From a virus: a stretch of 44,586 nucleotides of DNA. Every line of letters begins with the position of its first letter. Position 1 is the stretch's first letter. Where the stretch lies: the IMG/VR virus record IMGVR_UViG_3300028920_000121, positions 1-44,586 of that record; one strand, written 5' to 3'. Shown here piece by piece: positions 7,455 to 14,676 of the stretch. The notes under the pieces were generated by a model, which was not told the DNA's origin, searched no databases, and worked only from the letters and a program-made list of their open reading frames with translations. The position numbers and the translations under genes are program-made.

Positions 7455-8561
7455 ATGGATTATATTAAGAAGGGGAAGATCAACCTGATCATTGATGGTC
7501 AGTGGGGATCTACTGGAAAGGGCAAGCTAGCGGGATATATCGCGAAACGGGCATCGATAGATGTGGCGGTGTGTGATTTCCAGACGAATGCGGGACACAC
7601 GTTCGTTTGCGACGATGGCAAAGAGATTATGGTACAGCAGGTGCCATCGGCACTAATTAATCCAGGTTGCCAGATTTGTATTGCCCCCGCCGCCACAATC
7701 AACGTCGATACCCTGATGAAGGAGATTGAGAAGCATGATCTCTCTAAAAGAATCCACATCCACCCGCATGCCGGTGTCATTGAAGATATCGATACTGCGA
7801 ATGAGGCAAAAGGAGCAATGGTCCAGATTTCTTCGACTCAGAAAGGATGCGGCTCATCTCTATCCAGGAAAATCCGGCGTGAAGCGTCTCTTGCTTGTAA
7901 TTGTGACAGGTTACGGCCTTTTATTGCGGATACTTGCAAGATCGTACAGGATACACTATTTGCTGGAGGAACTGTACTTGGCGAAACTGCCCAAGGATTC
8001 GACTTATCCTTAAATCATGGAATCAAGTACCCATATACAACCTCCAGAGATGTAACGGTTGGCTCCTCTCTTAACAACTTCGGTGTGCCACCAATGTTCC
8101 TTGGTGAAGTGTGGGCCAGTTTAAGGACGTATCCGATTCGGGTTGGTAATGTGTTTGATAAGGATGGTAAGCAGATCGGTTGGTCCGGTCCCAACCATGT
8201 TGATCAGAATGAGATGACTTGGGACGAGATAACCAATTCGTCGGGTTGCCCACACCGCTTAGAGGAAATTACTACCGTGACCAAAAAGGTACGGCGGGTG
8301 TTCAATTTTTCGCTGGCACAGTTGGATCGGTTTATCACCTATAACGCACCGACTAAGTTGTTCATCAACTTTGTCAACTACCTGAATTGGGATGATCACA
8401 ATAAGATGTTCGGTAGTGAATTGTCCTCCATCACTAAGACGTGGGTACATCACGTTGAGGAATGGATGAATGAGTTCTGCTCTGAACGTCGTTTACCTAT
8501 TCCCAAGATTGCCTTATTGGGTACTGGTTCAAAAGATTCGTCAATGGTTGAGTTGGGGTAA
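7455..8561 (+). CDS. purZ: PurZ-like succinoaminodeoxyadenylate synthase (PurA family)
   Basis: 368 residues, ATG after AAGGAG. PurA-family motifs are plain: GQWGSTGKGK (residues 15-24), TNAGHT (44-49, with His48), GETAQGFDLSLNHG, YPYTTSRD, SLRTYPIRVGN, and GTGSKDSS near the end. Cellular adenylosuccinate synthetases read GDEGKG at the first motif, where the Asp is the catalytic base. Here it is Ser19. Replacement of this Asp is a hallmark of phage PurZ, which joins aspartate to dGMP on the way to 2-aminoadenine (Z) nucleotides; host PurB would then release fumarate. The protein is shorter than E. coli PurA, as for PurZ. Neighbours (kinase-pyrophosphatase fusion, family A polymerase) fit a Z-DNA pathway. 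A divergent PurA acting on IMP is the alternative. Confidence 0.85.
   Translation: MDYIKKGKINLIIDGQWGSTGKGKLAGYIAKRASIDVAVCDFQTNAGHTFVCDDGKEIMVQQVPSALINPGCQICIAPAATINVDTLMKEIEKHDLSKRIHIHPHAGVIEDIDTANEAKGAMVQISSTQKGCGSSLSRKIRREASLACNCDRLRPFIADTCKIVQDTLFAGGTVLGETAQGFDLSLNHGIKYPYTTSRDVTVGSSLNNFGVPPMFLGEVWASLRTYPIRVGNVFDKDGKQIGWSGPNHVDQNEMTWDEITNSSGCPHRLEEITTVTKKVRRVFNFSLAQLDRFITYNAPTKLFINFVNYLNWDDHNKMFGSELSSITKTWVHHVEEWMNEFCSERRLPIPKIALLGTGSKDSSMVELG
8546..8559 (+). repeat. 14-nt direct repeat, copy 1 (end of purZ)
   Basis: GGTTGAGTTGGGGT at the end of purZ recurs exactly at 8718-8731. In purZ it encodes the last residues Val-Glu-Leu-Gly before the TAA. In the second copy the same frame would end with TGA. 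See the finding on the intervening segment. Confidence 0.85.
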
Positions 8562-8853
8562 GAAAGGCGGAAATAGCGTTACAAGTAGCGTATAGGTTGA
8601 TCACCAGAGTACGCGGCTTTCCGTGGGCCTTATCACTGTTGTTTTAGGGGATCCGGCCAATTCCCTTCGATAGTGTGACCGCCAGACTCTTGTAACGCAC
8701 CCCACATTTTTAAATTTGGTTGAGTTGGGGTGATGTTGGTTGGAAGGTGTGCAAGTACCGTAAGTCTGTAAAACGCAGGGAAACGCCTTAAATGGGGGAG
8801 GGATACCTGACGATCCTGGCCTTTCAACCGACTTCTAACACAGCGGAGGTAAA
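8562..8853 (+). other. 292-bp gap with a long-range inverted repeat; possible structured RNA
   Basis: No convincing gene is seen. GCGTTACAAG (8576-8585) is the exact reverse complement of CTTGTAACGC (8689-8698), enclosing about 100 bases that contain smaller pairings (AGGGGA with TTCCCT near 8646-8666). The right part has a possible 21-codon reading frame starting at an ATG near 8792 whose TGA overlaps the start of the kinase gene, but support is weak. The segment could be an untranslated structured RNA, a regulatory leader for the kinase gene, or a small inserted element. Confidence 0.45.
8718..8731 (+). repeat. 14-nt direct repeat, copy 2
   Basis: Exact second copy of GGTTGAGTTGGGGT, 172 bases after the first, followed by TGA in the same relative frame. 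The two copies bracket the inverted repeat 8576-8585/8689-8698. Confidence 0.85.
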
Positions 8854-9825
8854 ATGAAATCAGTTATGTTCGTTACAGGTCGGCAGGGGTGTGGTAAAAC
8901 AACCTTGTGCCGATCTAAGAAGTACCATGTCTTGCCTGGGCAGGTACTCCGTAAGAAATTCGGAGATAAGTTCTTTACTTCCTGCATAAATCCAGCCGCT
9001 CCGCGTGAAACGGAGAAAGAGGTAAGGGAGATTATCACTGACGCAATACAAAAGACCCCAGAAGGTGAAGTTTTGTGGGTTGATGGTTTCCCACGTAATA
9101 CCACTCAGTCTATGTGGATACATGGATTAATAGTTAATGGCATCCATCCGCATATCGTATTTTTAACCTGCTTCGATTCAGTAAGGCGTGAACGCGGTAG
9201 GGTAAGGGATCTGAGTAAACCCGATGCGCAGGAACTATTTGATAAACGGGAGCAAACAGAAACTCAGCGTCTTTACGACGTGGTGATGGAGGTTCATCAC
9301 TATGGACTTACATGGTCAATTCTGGATAATACACCGGAAAATAAAAACCTTGTTGAGCACCCTGATCCTTTTAGTGGGGTTCATCTTGGCACTGATCTTA
9401 GGACCATCTTTAATAACCACATTGACCTCCTTAAAATAGGTGGTACATATGAAGCTATGGCTGATGCAGTAACTGATCCAGGTATGGAAGCGATGGATGA
9501 AACGATACCTGGGTCACCTAAAGCCACTTTCATCCGTAATCTTATTAATCATATCAAAATGGAGTGTAATGAACTTCTTGCCAAATTACCGGATAAATGT
9601 TGGCCAATTCCGGATTTGGCTGTTAAAGATGGCCCATTACGGGTAGAGCTTGTAGACGCATTTCACTTTATGTTATCTGCGGCTATGGTTCTTGGTATGG
9701 ATGCTGATTTCTTCGCTAAGTTATATGAAGAGAAACGCAAGGTAAACGTTAAACGTCAGACAGAGGGTTACGTAAAAACCCGACAAGGAGAGGACGATAC
9801 CAAACTTGGATATCGGAACGTATAA
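8854..9825 (+). CDS. Fused nucleoside monophosphate kinase - all-alpha NTP pyrophosphatase (MazZ candidate)
   Basis: 323 residues, ATG after GCGGAGG. Residues 1-about 185 are an adenylate-kinase-like P-loop domain: Walker A G9RQGCGKT, VDGFPRN (D77-R81) in the NMP-binding region, and an Arg-rich lid-like segment (RRERGRVRD). Residues about 211-310 are an all-alpha NTP pyrophosphatase of the dimeric dUTPase/MazG kind: E237-xx-E240, E265-xx-D268 followed by FHF, then K-xx-VN-xx-RQ-xx-GY. The likely reactions are dNTP to dNMP plus PPi, and phosphorylation of a dNMP. Beside purZ the natural reading is dGTP to dGMP (MazZ-like) and dZMP to dZDP. dUTP hydrolysis plus another kinase substrate is the alternative. 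Confidence 0.8.
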   Translation: MKSVMFVTGRQGCGKTTLCRSKKYHVLPGQVLRKKFGDKFFTSCINPAAPRETEKEVREIITDAIQKTPEGEVLWVDGFPRNTTQSMWIHGLIVNGIHPHIVFLTCFDSVRRERGRVRDLSKPDAQELFDKREQTETQRLYDVVMEVHHYGLTWSILDNTPENKNLVEHPDPFSGVHLGTDLRTIFNNHIDLLKIGGTYEAMADAVTDPGMEAMDETIPGSPKATFIRNLINHIKMECNELLAKLPDKCWPIPDLAVKDGPLRVELVDAFHFMLSAAMVLGMDADFFAKLYEEKRKVNVKRQTEGYVKTRQGEDDTKLGYRNV

Positions 9826-11077
9826 GTTTGGGAGTGACTTTCAGACAGCGATACTTAATTGTATCATAAAAGACCGTAAATTTCTTGAGCAGTACCGCGA
9901 TTCAGTAAGTCCGGAGTATTTCGGGGACGAATGTTATCGCCACGTTTGCTCTGTAATTTTGAGGTTGTTTGATAAATTCAATGTCACTCCATCAAAAGAG
10001 ACAATTGTTGAGGAGATAAAATCTCAGGGGGGAGGAGAAGAAGTTGTTGATACAATTGATTACATTACATCTAAGCAGGTTCCTGACTCGAAGATTATTG
10101 AAAGTAAAGCAAGAACTTTCGCCAGAACTAAAGCGGTTAAGAACGCATTACTCGCTATTCAAAGCCAAATCAATGCGGACCAGACAGAGGATACCTTTAA
10201 GAACGTTGAGAGTCAATTTGCGAAGGCTATCAATGTCGGTACAGGGTACAGCACTGGCTATTCTTATACGGATAATGTGGTTGATAGGTTCCAAAACTAC
10301 GAGGAGAGAGATCCTGCAATACCAACCGGATTTAGGTCGATCGATAACAGGGTCGAAGGGGGACTACATTACAAAGAGTTAGGCATGATAATCGGAATGC
10401 CTGGGGGAGGTAAAACAACTGCCCTTATACACATGGGTAAGAACGCTCTAATGAACGGATTTAATGTCATACACTATAGCCTGGAGATGCGTGAACTTTT
10501 AGTTGCAAGGCGATATGATATGTCTATATCAGAAATGACAAAAGACGAATTGTTACAACTGAAACGTACAGCGGCAAAGCGGATATTTGATAAAGTGAAG
10601 GGTAAGTTACTTATACAAGAATACCCTGCTTGTTCAGCCACTACCGCTACCATAAGGAATCATATATCATTAAAAATACGGGAAGGATTTGTCCCCCATC
10701 TTATCATTGTAGATTACGACGATTTGGTACTGCCGACCCGACAACTTGATGAGTCCCGCACGAATGTGAAACGCCTATATCGTGAGTTGGATGGCATAAC
10801 TAAGGAATTCTCTGTTGCTTTATGGACTGCCAGCCAAACAAATAAGAAGATCTTTGAGATGAGGGATGGAGAAGTAATTGATATGCAACATGCAACTGAA
10901 TCCCTGGAAGCGAAAGGTGGTACGCCCCATTTAATATTATCCATGAATCAGACCTTTAAGGAATATAGGGATGGATTTCTGCGTATGCATATGGTTAAGA
11001 ATCGGGAAGGTGAGCAACAGTTAACAGTAAATTGTGATATACAGCGAAATAAAATGTTAATGAGGGAGATAATTTGA
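9806..11077 (+). CDS. DnaB-like replicative helicase
   Basis: TTG start at 9806 lies inside the end of the kinase gene, with AGGAGAGG about 12 bases upstream; no ATG fits better. The 423-residue protein has a helical N-terminal domain (about 1-150), then a RecA-like motor: Walker A GMPGGGKT (near residue 195), a Walker B-like strand LIIVDYDDLV, and WTASQTNKK as a sensor motif, matching the DnaB/SF4 family. It would unwind the fork and partner with the separate TOPRIM primase at 13256-14101, unlike the fused primase-helicase of T7. Confidence 0.85.
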   Translation: MDIGTYKFGSDFQTAILNCIIKDRKFLEQYRDSVSPEYFGDECYRHVCSVILRLFDKFNVTPSKETIVEEIKSQGGGEEVVDTIDYITSKQVPDSKIIESKARTFARTKAVKNALLAIQSQINADQTEDTFKNVESQFAKAINVGTGYSTGYSYTDNVVDRFQNYEERDPAIPTGFRSIDNRVEGGLHYKELGMIIGMPGGGKTTALIHMGKNALMNGFNVIHYSLEMRELLVARRYDMSISEMTKDELLQLKRTAAKRIFDKVKGKLLIQEYPACSATTATIRNHISLKIREGFVPHLIIVDYDDLVLPTRQLDESRTNVKRLYRELDGITKEFSVALWTASQTNKKIFEMRDGEVIDMQHATESLEAKGGTPHLILSMNQTFKEYRDGFLRMHMVKNREGEQQLTVNCDIQRNKMLMREII

Positions 11078-11099
11078 ATGCTATTTAAAAGGAGGACTA

Positions 11100-11327
11100 A
11101 TGCCAATAACTTATGGTGCTTTGCCGCCTGTTTCCTCAAGGATTAGTGAAGCGGCGGATTACGTTCGAAAACACATCCACGATTTCAAATCACGTGGCAT
11201 AAAGATCAACTACGGGACTCTTCTTGGTAACGTTGCTAACAGTTTTGAAATTTCAACACAAGATCTTAGGAAGGAGTTGGGATGGAACAAAAAACCTGCA
11301 AGGCAGATGCGCCTAAAACTACGATAA
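11100..11327 (+). CDS. Small hypothetical protein, possible DNA binder (75 aa)
   Basis: ATG has a near-perfect AAAGGAGG site. The product is helical and basic (AADYVRKHIHDFKSRG, then ISTQDLRKELGW and a basic C-terminal KKPARQMRLKLR). The middle could be a helix-turn-helix. It overlaps the next gene by 46 bases. No family recognised. Confidence 0.65.
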   Translation: MPITYGALPPVSSRISEAADYVRKHIHDFKSRGIKINYGTLLGNVANSFEISTQDLRKELGWNKKPARQMRLKLR

Positions 11328-11596
11328 GCAAAGAGTTTTGCATAGCCTGTGCACAATACTTCAACTATGAACTTGAAAATGAGATGTGCGAGGAATGTAA
11401 TATCCAGGTTCCTATAGTGCGCAAAAAAATCGATCGCTTACTCAGCAGTTATCATAAGGGGATAATCACGGAAAAGGAACTTGATCACGAATTAGTTACA
11501 ATTGGTGGGTTACATGCAAAGGGAAACAAAAAAGATACTGGCGAAGGCGGACAAACTGTTAAACGATTTGTATTACCGGTCCGATTGCGTGACTAA
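11282..11596 (+). CDS. Small zinc-finger protein (104 aa)
   Basis: ATG is preceded by GGAAGGAG. Residues about 20-40 hold C-x2-C and C-x2-C pairs (FCIAC ... MCEEC), a treble-clef or ribbon zinc site, followed by a helical segment (IVRKKIDRLLSSYHKG). The last 30 residues look poorly protein-like, and another frame is open over them (11502-11696), so the C-terminus is less certain. Function unknown; position suggests a regulatory or replication accessory protein. Confidence 0.6.
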   Translation: MEQKTCKADAPKTTISKEFCIACAQYFNYELENEMCEECNIQVPIVRKKIDRLLSSYHKGIITEKELDHELVTIGGLHAKGNKKDTGEGGQTVKRFVLPVRLRD

Positions 11597-11610
11597 GGGG
11601 GGATTTAGGG

Positions 11611-12105
11611 ATGGCAAGGAAAAAGAAAGAATTGGATATACAAGAAAGATACGTCGTAGGGTGGGCAAAAGGTTACCGCCCAACGATCTGCCTTGATTTT
11701 GACGGTGTAATCCATGACCACAAGTATGTAAAGGATTACAGTACATTTTACCAACTTAGAAACAAATCAATACCTTTCGCTAAAGCTGCAATTAAAAAGT
11801 TGCACAAAGTCGGTTTCCGTCTTGTCATCATGTCTGTTCGTGAAGCTGTCCCTATACGTAAGTGGCTTTGTAAAAACAACCTGAATAAATATATACATGA
11901 AGTGAACGGTGATAGGGAGGATACAACATATGACATATTCAACGATAAATTTTGGGATCATAATCCTGACAACACAAGCATAAAACCGATAGCTAATATA
12001 TATATCGACGATAAAGATAGCTTTTGGTGCGGGAGTAAATTCAATTGGGTGATAATGATGAAAAGAATCCAGGACATGTTTCCTATGATGAATTGGAAAG
12101 CTTAG
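11611..12105 (+). CDS. HAD-superfamily phosphatase
   Basis: ATG after GGGATTTAGGG. The 164-residue protein has HAD motif I (ICLDFDGVIHD, about residues 26-36) with the two Asp residues, a motif II region (FRLVIMSVREAVPI, Ser), and the C-terminal acidic pair IYIDDKD of motif IV. Such proteins are 5'-nucleotidases or polynucleotide 3'-phosphatases. The substrate cannot be read from sequence. A role in removing unwanted dNMPs such as dAMP would fit the Z-DNA model but is speculative. Confidence 0.75.
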   Translation: MARKKKELDIQERYVVGWAKGYRPTICLDFDGVIHDHKYVKDYSTFYQLRNKSIPFAKAAIKKLHKVGFRLVIMSVREAVPIRKWLCKNNLNKYIHEVNGDREDTTYDIFNDKFWDHNPDNTSIKPIANIYIDDKDSFWCGSKFNWVIMMKRIQDMFPMMNWKA

Positions 12106-12470
12106 CTAATTTACGCGCAAGCGAATTGTACAGGATGACTTTGTATATGAGAATAAAACATAGACATCTGGTTGACAAGGTTAATGCAACTGAACCTGAT
12201 AAGCGTAAGTTTCAGGAGGAGAACTTGAGAGCGAATTTAACGGAAATAGAGCATCTAAAGTTATTAGGTAAAATAAAAAAGTTGGAGGAAGACTTAAATA
12301 CATACAGATTTGTTATCTGCGGATTAATGATAAAGGAGGAAATACCCGCTTTTATACTAGGACCCGATACCGGTAGAAGATTAATTGAAGGTAATTGGGG
12401 TGTTAAGATAGAAATGCATGAAGGCATGGTAGCCGTGGAGAAAGTAAAAATTGAAAAATCTAACACATGA
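12045..12470 (+). CDS. Hypothetical helical protein (141 aa)
   Basis: The TTG at 12045 is chosen because CGGGAG lies about nine bases upstream and no in-frame ATG precedes the conserved-looking part. It overlaps the HAD gene by 61 bases. The first 90 residues are strongly helical and charged, with heptad-like Leu spacing (LRANLTEIEHLKLLGKIKKL), suggesting a coiled coil. The rest is beta-like. No family recognised. Confidence 0.55.
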   Translation: MGDNDEKNPGHVSYDELESLANLRASELYRMTLYMRIKHRHLVDKVNATEPDKRKFQEENLRANLTEIEHLKLLGKIKKLEEDLNTYRFVICGLMIKEEIPAFILGPDTGRRLIEGNWGVKIEMHEGMVAVEKVKIEKSNT

Positions 12471-12879
12471 ACAAATGGAGGTGGAGAAAGATCTGGTTAA
12501 GGCTTATATGGACAAAGATGTTGACACTCTTATATCTTATATACGGGGATATCAACAAGTCCTTAAAGAGACAGCAGATGAACTTCACGATTTAAAGTAC
12601 ACTTTTAACAGCGTAAATGAAGGAGTTGATGAAATGAGACTGAATAAAGAAGAAGGTAAAAAGGAAGAAAAGCTGGTTTTACCTGTATTTACTGTATCCA
12701 GCGATGAATCACCTTCCATTGCTATAAGATCGCAGGATGGGGCACTAAAAGCTGAGTGTCCGACACATGGCGTGACTAATCGTTTAATCTGCGTAAACCG
12801 AGCCATATTTTGTGCCGCTTGTGTGGAAACAGCATTGTGCAATCTTATTAAGCCCCTGGAACTTTACGAAAGTAAATAA
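12451..12879 (+). CDS. Hypothetical protein with C-terminal zinc ribbon (142 aa)
   Basis: TTG at 12451 follows GTGGAG; ATG at 12475 (eight codons later) is the alternative. The N-terminal half is a helical, charged segment (residues about 1-70). The C-terminal half has C-x2-HG (CPTHG), LICV and FCAAC, a likely Cys3-His or Cys4 zinc site. It overlaps the flanking genes, so it is part of the same operon. Function unknown. Confidence 0.58.
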   Translation: MKNLTHEQMEVEKDLVKAYMDKDVDTLISYIRGYQQVLKETADELHDLKYTFNSVNEGVDEMRLNKEEGKKEEKLVLPVFTVSSDESPSIAIRSQDGALKAECPTHGVTNRLICVNRAIFCAACVETALCNLIKPLELYESK

Positions 12880-13073
12880 TGAAAAAAATTCATAAAGTAT
12901 TAACCATAAAAAATCTTGAAATTATTTTCAGTTTTAGAAGTAAGAACAATTTTTGGGGTAGATTTGGTGGTGGTTGGAACTGGAAATTTGGTTTTCAATC
13001 CGGTGGTTCAAGCGTAATTTTCTCATTTTTAGTATTTGATTTATGGATAAGGAAAAAGCGGATTAATGGATGA
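12879..13073 (+). CDS. Small aromatic/basic hypothetical protein (64 aa)
   Basis: ATG overlaps the previous TAA by one base. The product is rich in Phe, Trp, Lys and Gly (FWGRFGGGWNWKFGF), with a hydrophobic stretch VIFSFLVFDLW near the end followed by a basic KKRING, which could contact membrane. It overlaps the next start by eight bases. No family recognised; coding status rests on the tight overlaps. Confidence 0.5.
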   Translation: MKKIHKVLTIKNLEIIFSFRSKNNFWGRFGGGWNWKFGFQSGGSSVIFSFLVFDLWIRKKRING

Positions 13074-13266
13074 ATTAAAACCATGTCCATTTTGCGGGTC
13101 TTCCCCGTGGCTGCACTCATACAAGGGTATTTTTGTCGGTGAGATACCGTACAGAGGTGATATTGGTTATCGGGTTGAATGTGAGGGGGAGTGCCACGCA
13201 ATGACCTGCTACTGGCACTCAAAAGATGAAGCTATTAAGGCATGGAACAAAAGGTATGACACTTAA
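13066..13266 (+). CDS. Lar-like restriction alleviation protein (zinc ribbon)
   Basis: 66 residues. The opening LKPCPFCGS, the later Cys pair around CEGECHAMTCYW, and the end EAIKAWNKR are the signature of the Lar family, small zinc proteins of phages and prophages. Rac prophage Lar eases host type I restriction. Here such a role is by family analogy only. Many family members have no tested function. Confidence 0.75.
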   Translation: MDELKPCPFCGSSPWLHSYKGIFVGEIPYRGDIGYRVECEGECHAMTCYWHSKDEAIKAWNKRYDT

Positions 13267-14101
13267 TATAGTGGATGTTCGCCCCAATGGGGAATTTCTT
13301 GCTCTTTGTGAGAAGTGCGGTGATTCAAAGGGTCACCTGTCTGTCAACCCCGTCAAAAAATGGTGTTACTGCTTTAAATGCGGATTCCATCGTCCGATGA
13401 CACGTGAGGAAGTCCGGACTATTGCCAATAGTGATATATCCATCAGCCCCCGCCCCTATTGTACGGACAGAGACGCTATAAAAGACAGTGCATTCCCGTT
13501 TATGCGTCCTATATGGCCACTACCAGATGCGATAATGGGAAGGAAGGTGGCAGAATACGCAGAGGGTAGAGGATTTGATATAAGGGAGGCACCAATTTAC
13601 TATTCACCTGACAAACCTTGGTACATGTTCTTTGTAATGAGGGGTGATGATGGTGAAATGGTGTATTGCCAGGGCAGAGCAATAAAAGAGGGTATGACAC
13701 CTAAATACTGGTGCCCCCCTGTCAGGACCAACGATTTTATTTGGACTCTGCAGGGGGGACCAGCTTACAACCAAATTGTGGTAACTGAAGGAATCATTGA
13801 CGCTTATTCTATTCAAGCAAAAAACAGACTAATCTTGTGCGTACTTGGATCTCACATTAAGTCAGGTCAGATGTTCGCAATAGCAAATAAAGTGCGAGAA
13901 TTTGAAGGCGAGCTAATCGTTATGCTGGACTCGGATATGCCTGAGGAAGCGTGGGAGATGGGAGTTCAGATTCGCCATCGGACATACGCTCCTGTGGTTC
14001 GGGTTGTTGATTGGGGCGAGACCGAGGGCGATCCAGATTCGATAGCTCCTGAATTGAGAGAACGCTTAATCGCTGAATCCATTCTCGTACCCGACCCTTA
14101 A
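13256..14101 (+). CDS. DNA primase (zinc finger plus TOPRIM domain)
   Basis: I give ATG 13256, which overlaps the previous gene by 11 bases; ATG 13226 in frame would add ten residues. Residues about 20-45 form a zinc-binding domain (CEKCGDSKG ... CYCFKCG) as in DnaG/T7-type primases. The TOPRIM motifs follow: VVTEGIIDAYSI (catalytic Glu) and IVMLDSDMPEEA (DxD). Between them is a beta-rich region (WYMFFVMRGDDGEMVYCQGRA) typical of these enzymes. It would make RNA primers for the fork together with the helicase. The last 182 bases are overlapped on the opposite strand by the sigma-like gene. Confidence 0.82.
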   Translation: MTLNIVDVRPNGEFLALCEKCGDSKGHLSVNPVKKWCYCFKCGFHRPMTREEVRTIANSDISISPRPYCTDRDAIKDSAFPFMRPIWPLPDAIMGRKVAEYAEGRGFDIREAPIYYSPDKPWYMFFVMRGDDGEMVYCQGRAIKEGMTPKYWCPPVRTNDFIWTLQGGPAYNQIVVTEGIIDAYSIQAKNRLILCVLGSHIKSGQMFAIANKVREFEGELIVMLDSDMPEEAWEMGVQIRHRTYAPVVRVVDWGETEGDPDSIAPELRERLIAESILVPDP

Positions 14102-14591
14102 TCCTGGAGATGGTAGCTTTTGATTCATTGGGTAGAACATGACGGTCGAGCGGGGACTGAGATCTTGGATCTAACCCGTCTAACTCCATCTCGTCAAGTG
14201 TCTGTTGTGACGGCTTTAACTTCTCTTGAACAAAAATACGCTCACGTGAGTCTAGTTTTGTTAGTAACACAGCAAGCAGCTCTCGACTTAAAGCAATTCC
14301 AAGAGGGGAGTCGAACTTAGATGTGGCGGGGAAATCATCGGGCATCCGCATTATTGTTCGGTCTTGTAATACTTCTCGCTTCTGTAATGTGTTTATACGA
14401 TTGGATATACAGCGACCGAGAATTTTTACTACCTGATCCTCTGGAAGATGACTGTATCGGTCGAAACGCATGGTTGCTTGAAGCAAACCCTCCTGCGCCC
14501 ACTCTTTGGCAACCTCAGGGTCACGTTCCTTCTTGCGTGCCAGGGCAAAAGCCCCATCGATTAGCTTAGCTATCACTTTACCTTTATCCAT
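13920..14591 (-). CDS. Sigma-factor-like protein, convergent overlap with primase
   Basis: ATG at 14591 has a strong GGAGGTAAGATAAA leader. Residues about 22-75 (KERDPEVAKEWAQEGLLQATMRF to LGRCISNRINTLQKRE) resemble sigma-70 region 2, and about 100-178 (LLAVLLTKLDSRERIFV ... SKATISRIKGRVREWIQRL) resemble region 4. The last 45 residues are Pro/Ser-rich and probably disordered. It is the last gene of the minus-strand operon and could redirect host RNA polymerase to phage promoters. The C-terminal 60 residues lie opposite the end of the primase gene. No close relative was identified; an unrelated helical protein is possible. Confidence 0.6.
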   Translation of the reverse strand: MDKGKVIAKLIDGAFALARKKERDPEVAKEWAQEGLLQATMRFDRYSHLPEDQVVKILGRCISNRINTLQKREVLQDRTIMRMPDDFPATSKFDSPLGIALSRELLAVLLTKLDSRERIFVQEKLKPSQQTLDEMELDGLDPRSQSPLDRHVLPNESKATISRIKGRVREWIQRLSVLSIQELSNLDRPRSRPNQQPEPQERMSDGESELPSPTLPQAYPSPA

Positions 14592-14592
14592 T

Positions 14593-14676
14593 TTATCTTA
14601 CCTCCAGTATCAGCACCAGCAAGGCACCGAGTATAAGTATTCCATTGACCAGGATCCTTGGTATCATATTTTTCAT
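14593..14676 (-). CDS. Tiny single-span membrane peptide (27 aa)
   Basis: ATG at 14676 overlaps the preceding gene's TGA (ATGA) and follows AAGGAAG. The product MKNMIPRILVNGILILGALL continues into VLILEVR, that is one transmembrane helix of about 17 residues with a short basic N-terminus. It sits between two regulatory-operon genes. Possible roles are membrane anchoring, antiholin or superinfection functions, none testable from sequence. Confidence 0.5.
   Translation of the reverse strand: MKNMIPRILVNGILILGALLVLILEVR

Noticed and set aside
8633-8827. Minus-strand 64-codon frame in the gap after purZ
   Set aside because: No ribosome site, wrong strand for the operon and no domain-like sequence.
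8562-8853. Possible tRNA or group I intron
   Set aside because: No tRNA T-loop or anticodon arm could be drawn, and the segment is too short and lacks recognisable intron core elements.
11502-11696. Frame overlapping the zinc-finger and HAD genes
   Set aside because: It reads as a plausible helical peptide at first but overlaps two better supported genes and has no clear ribosome site; left open as an alternative C-terminal region.
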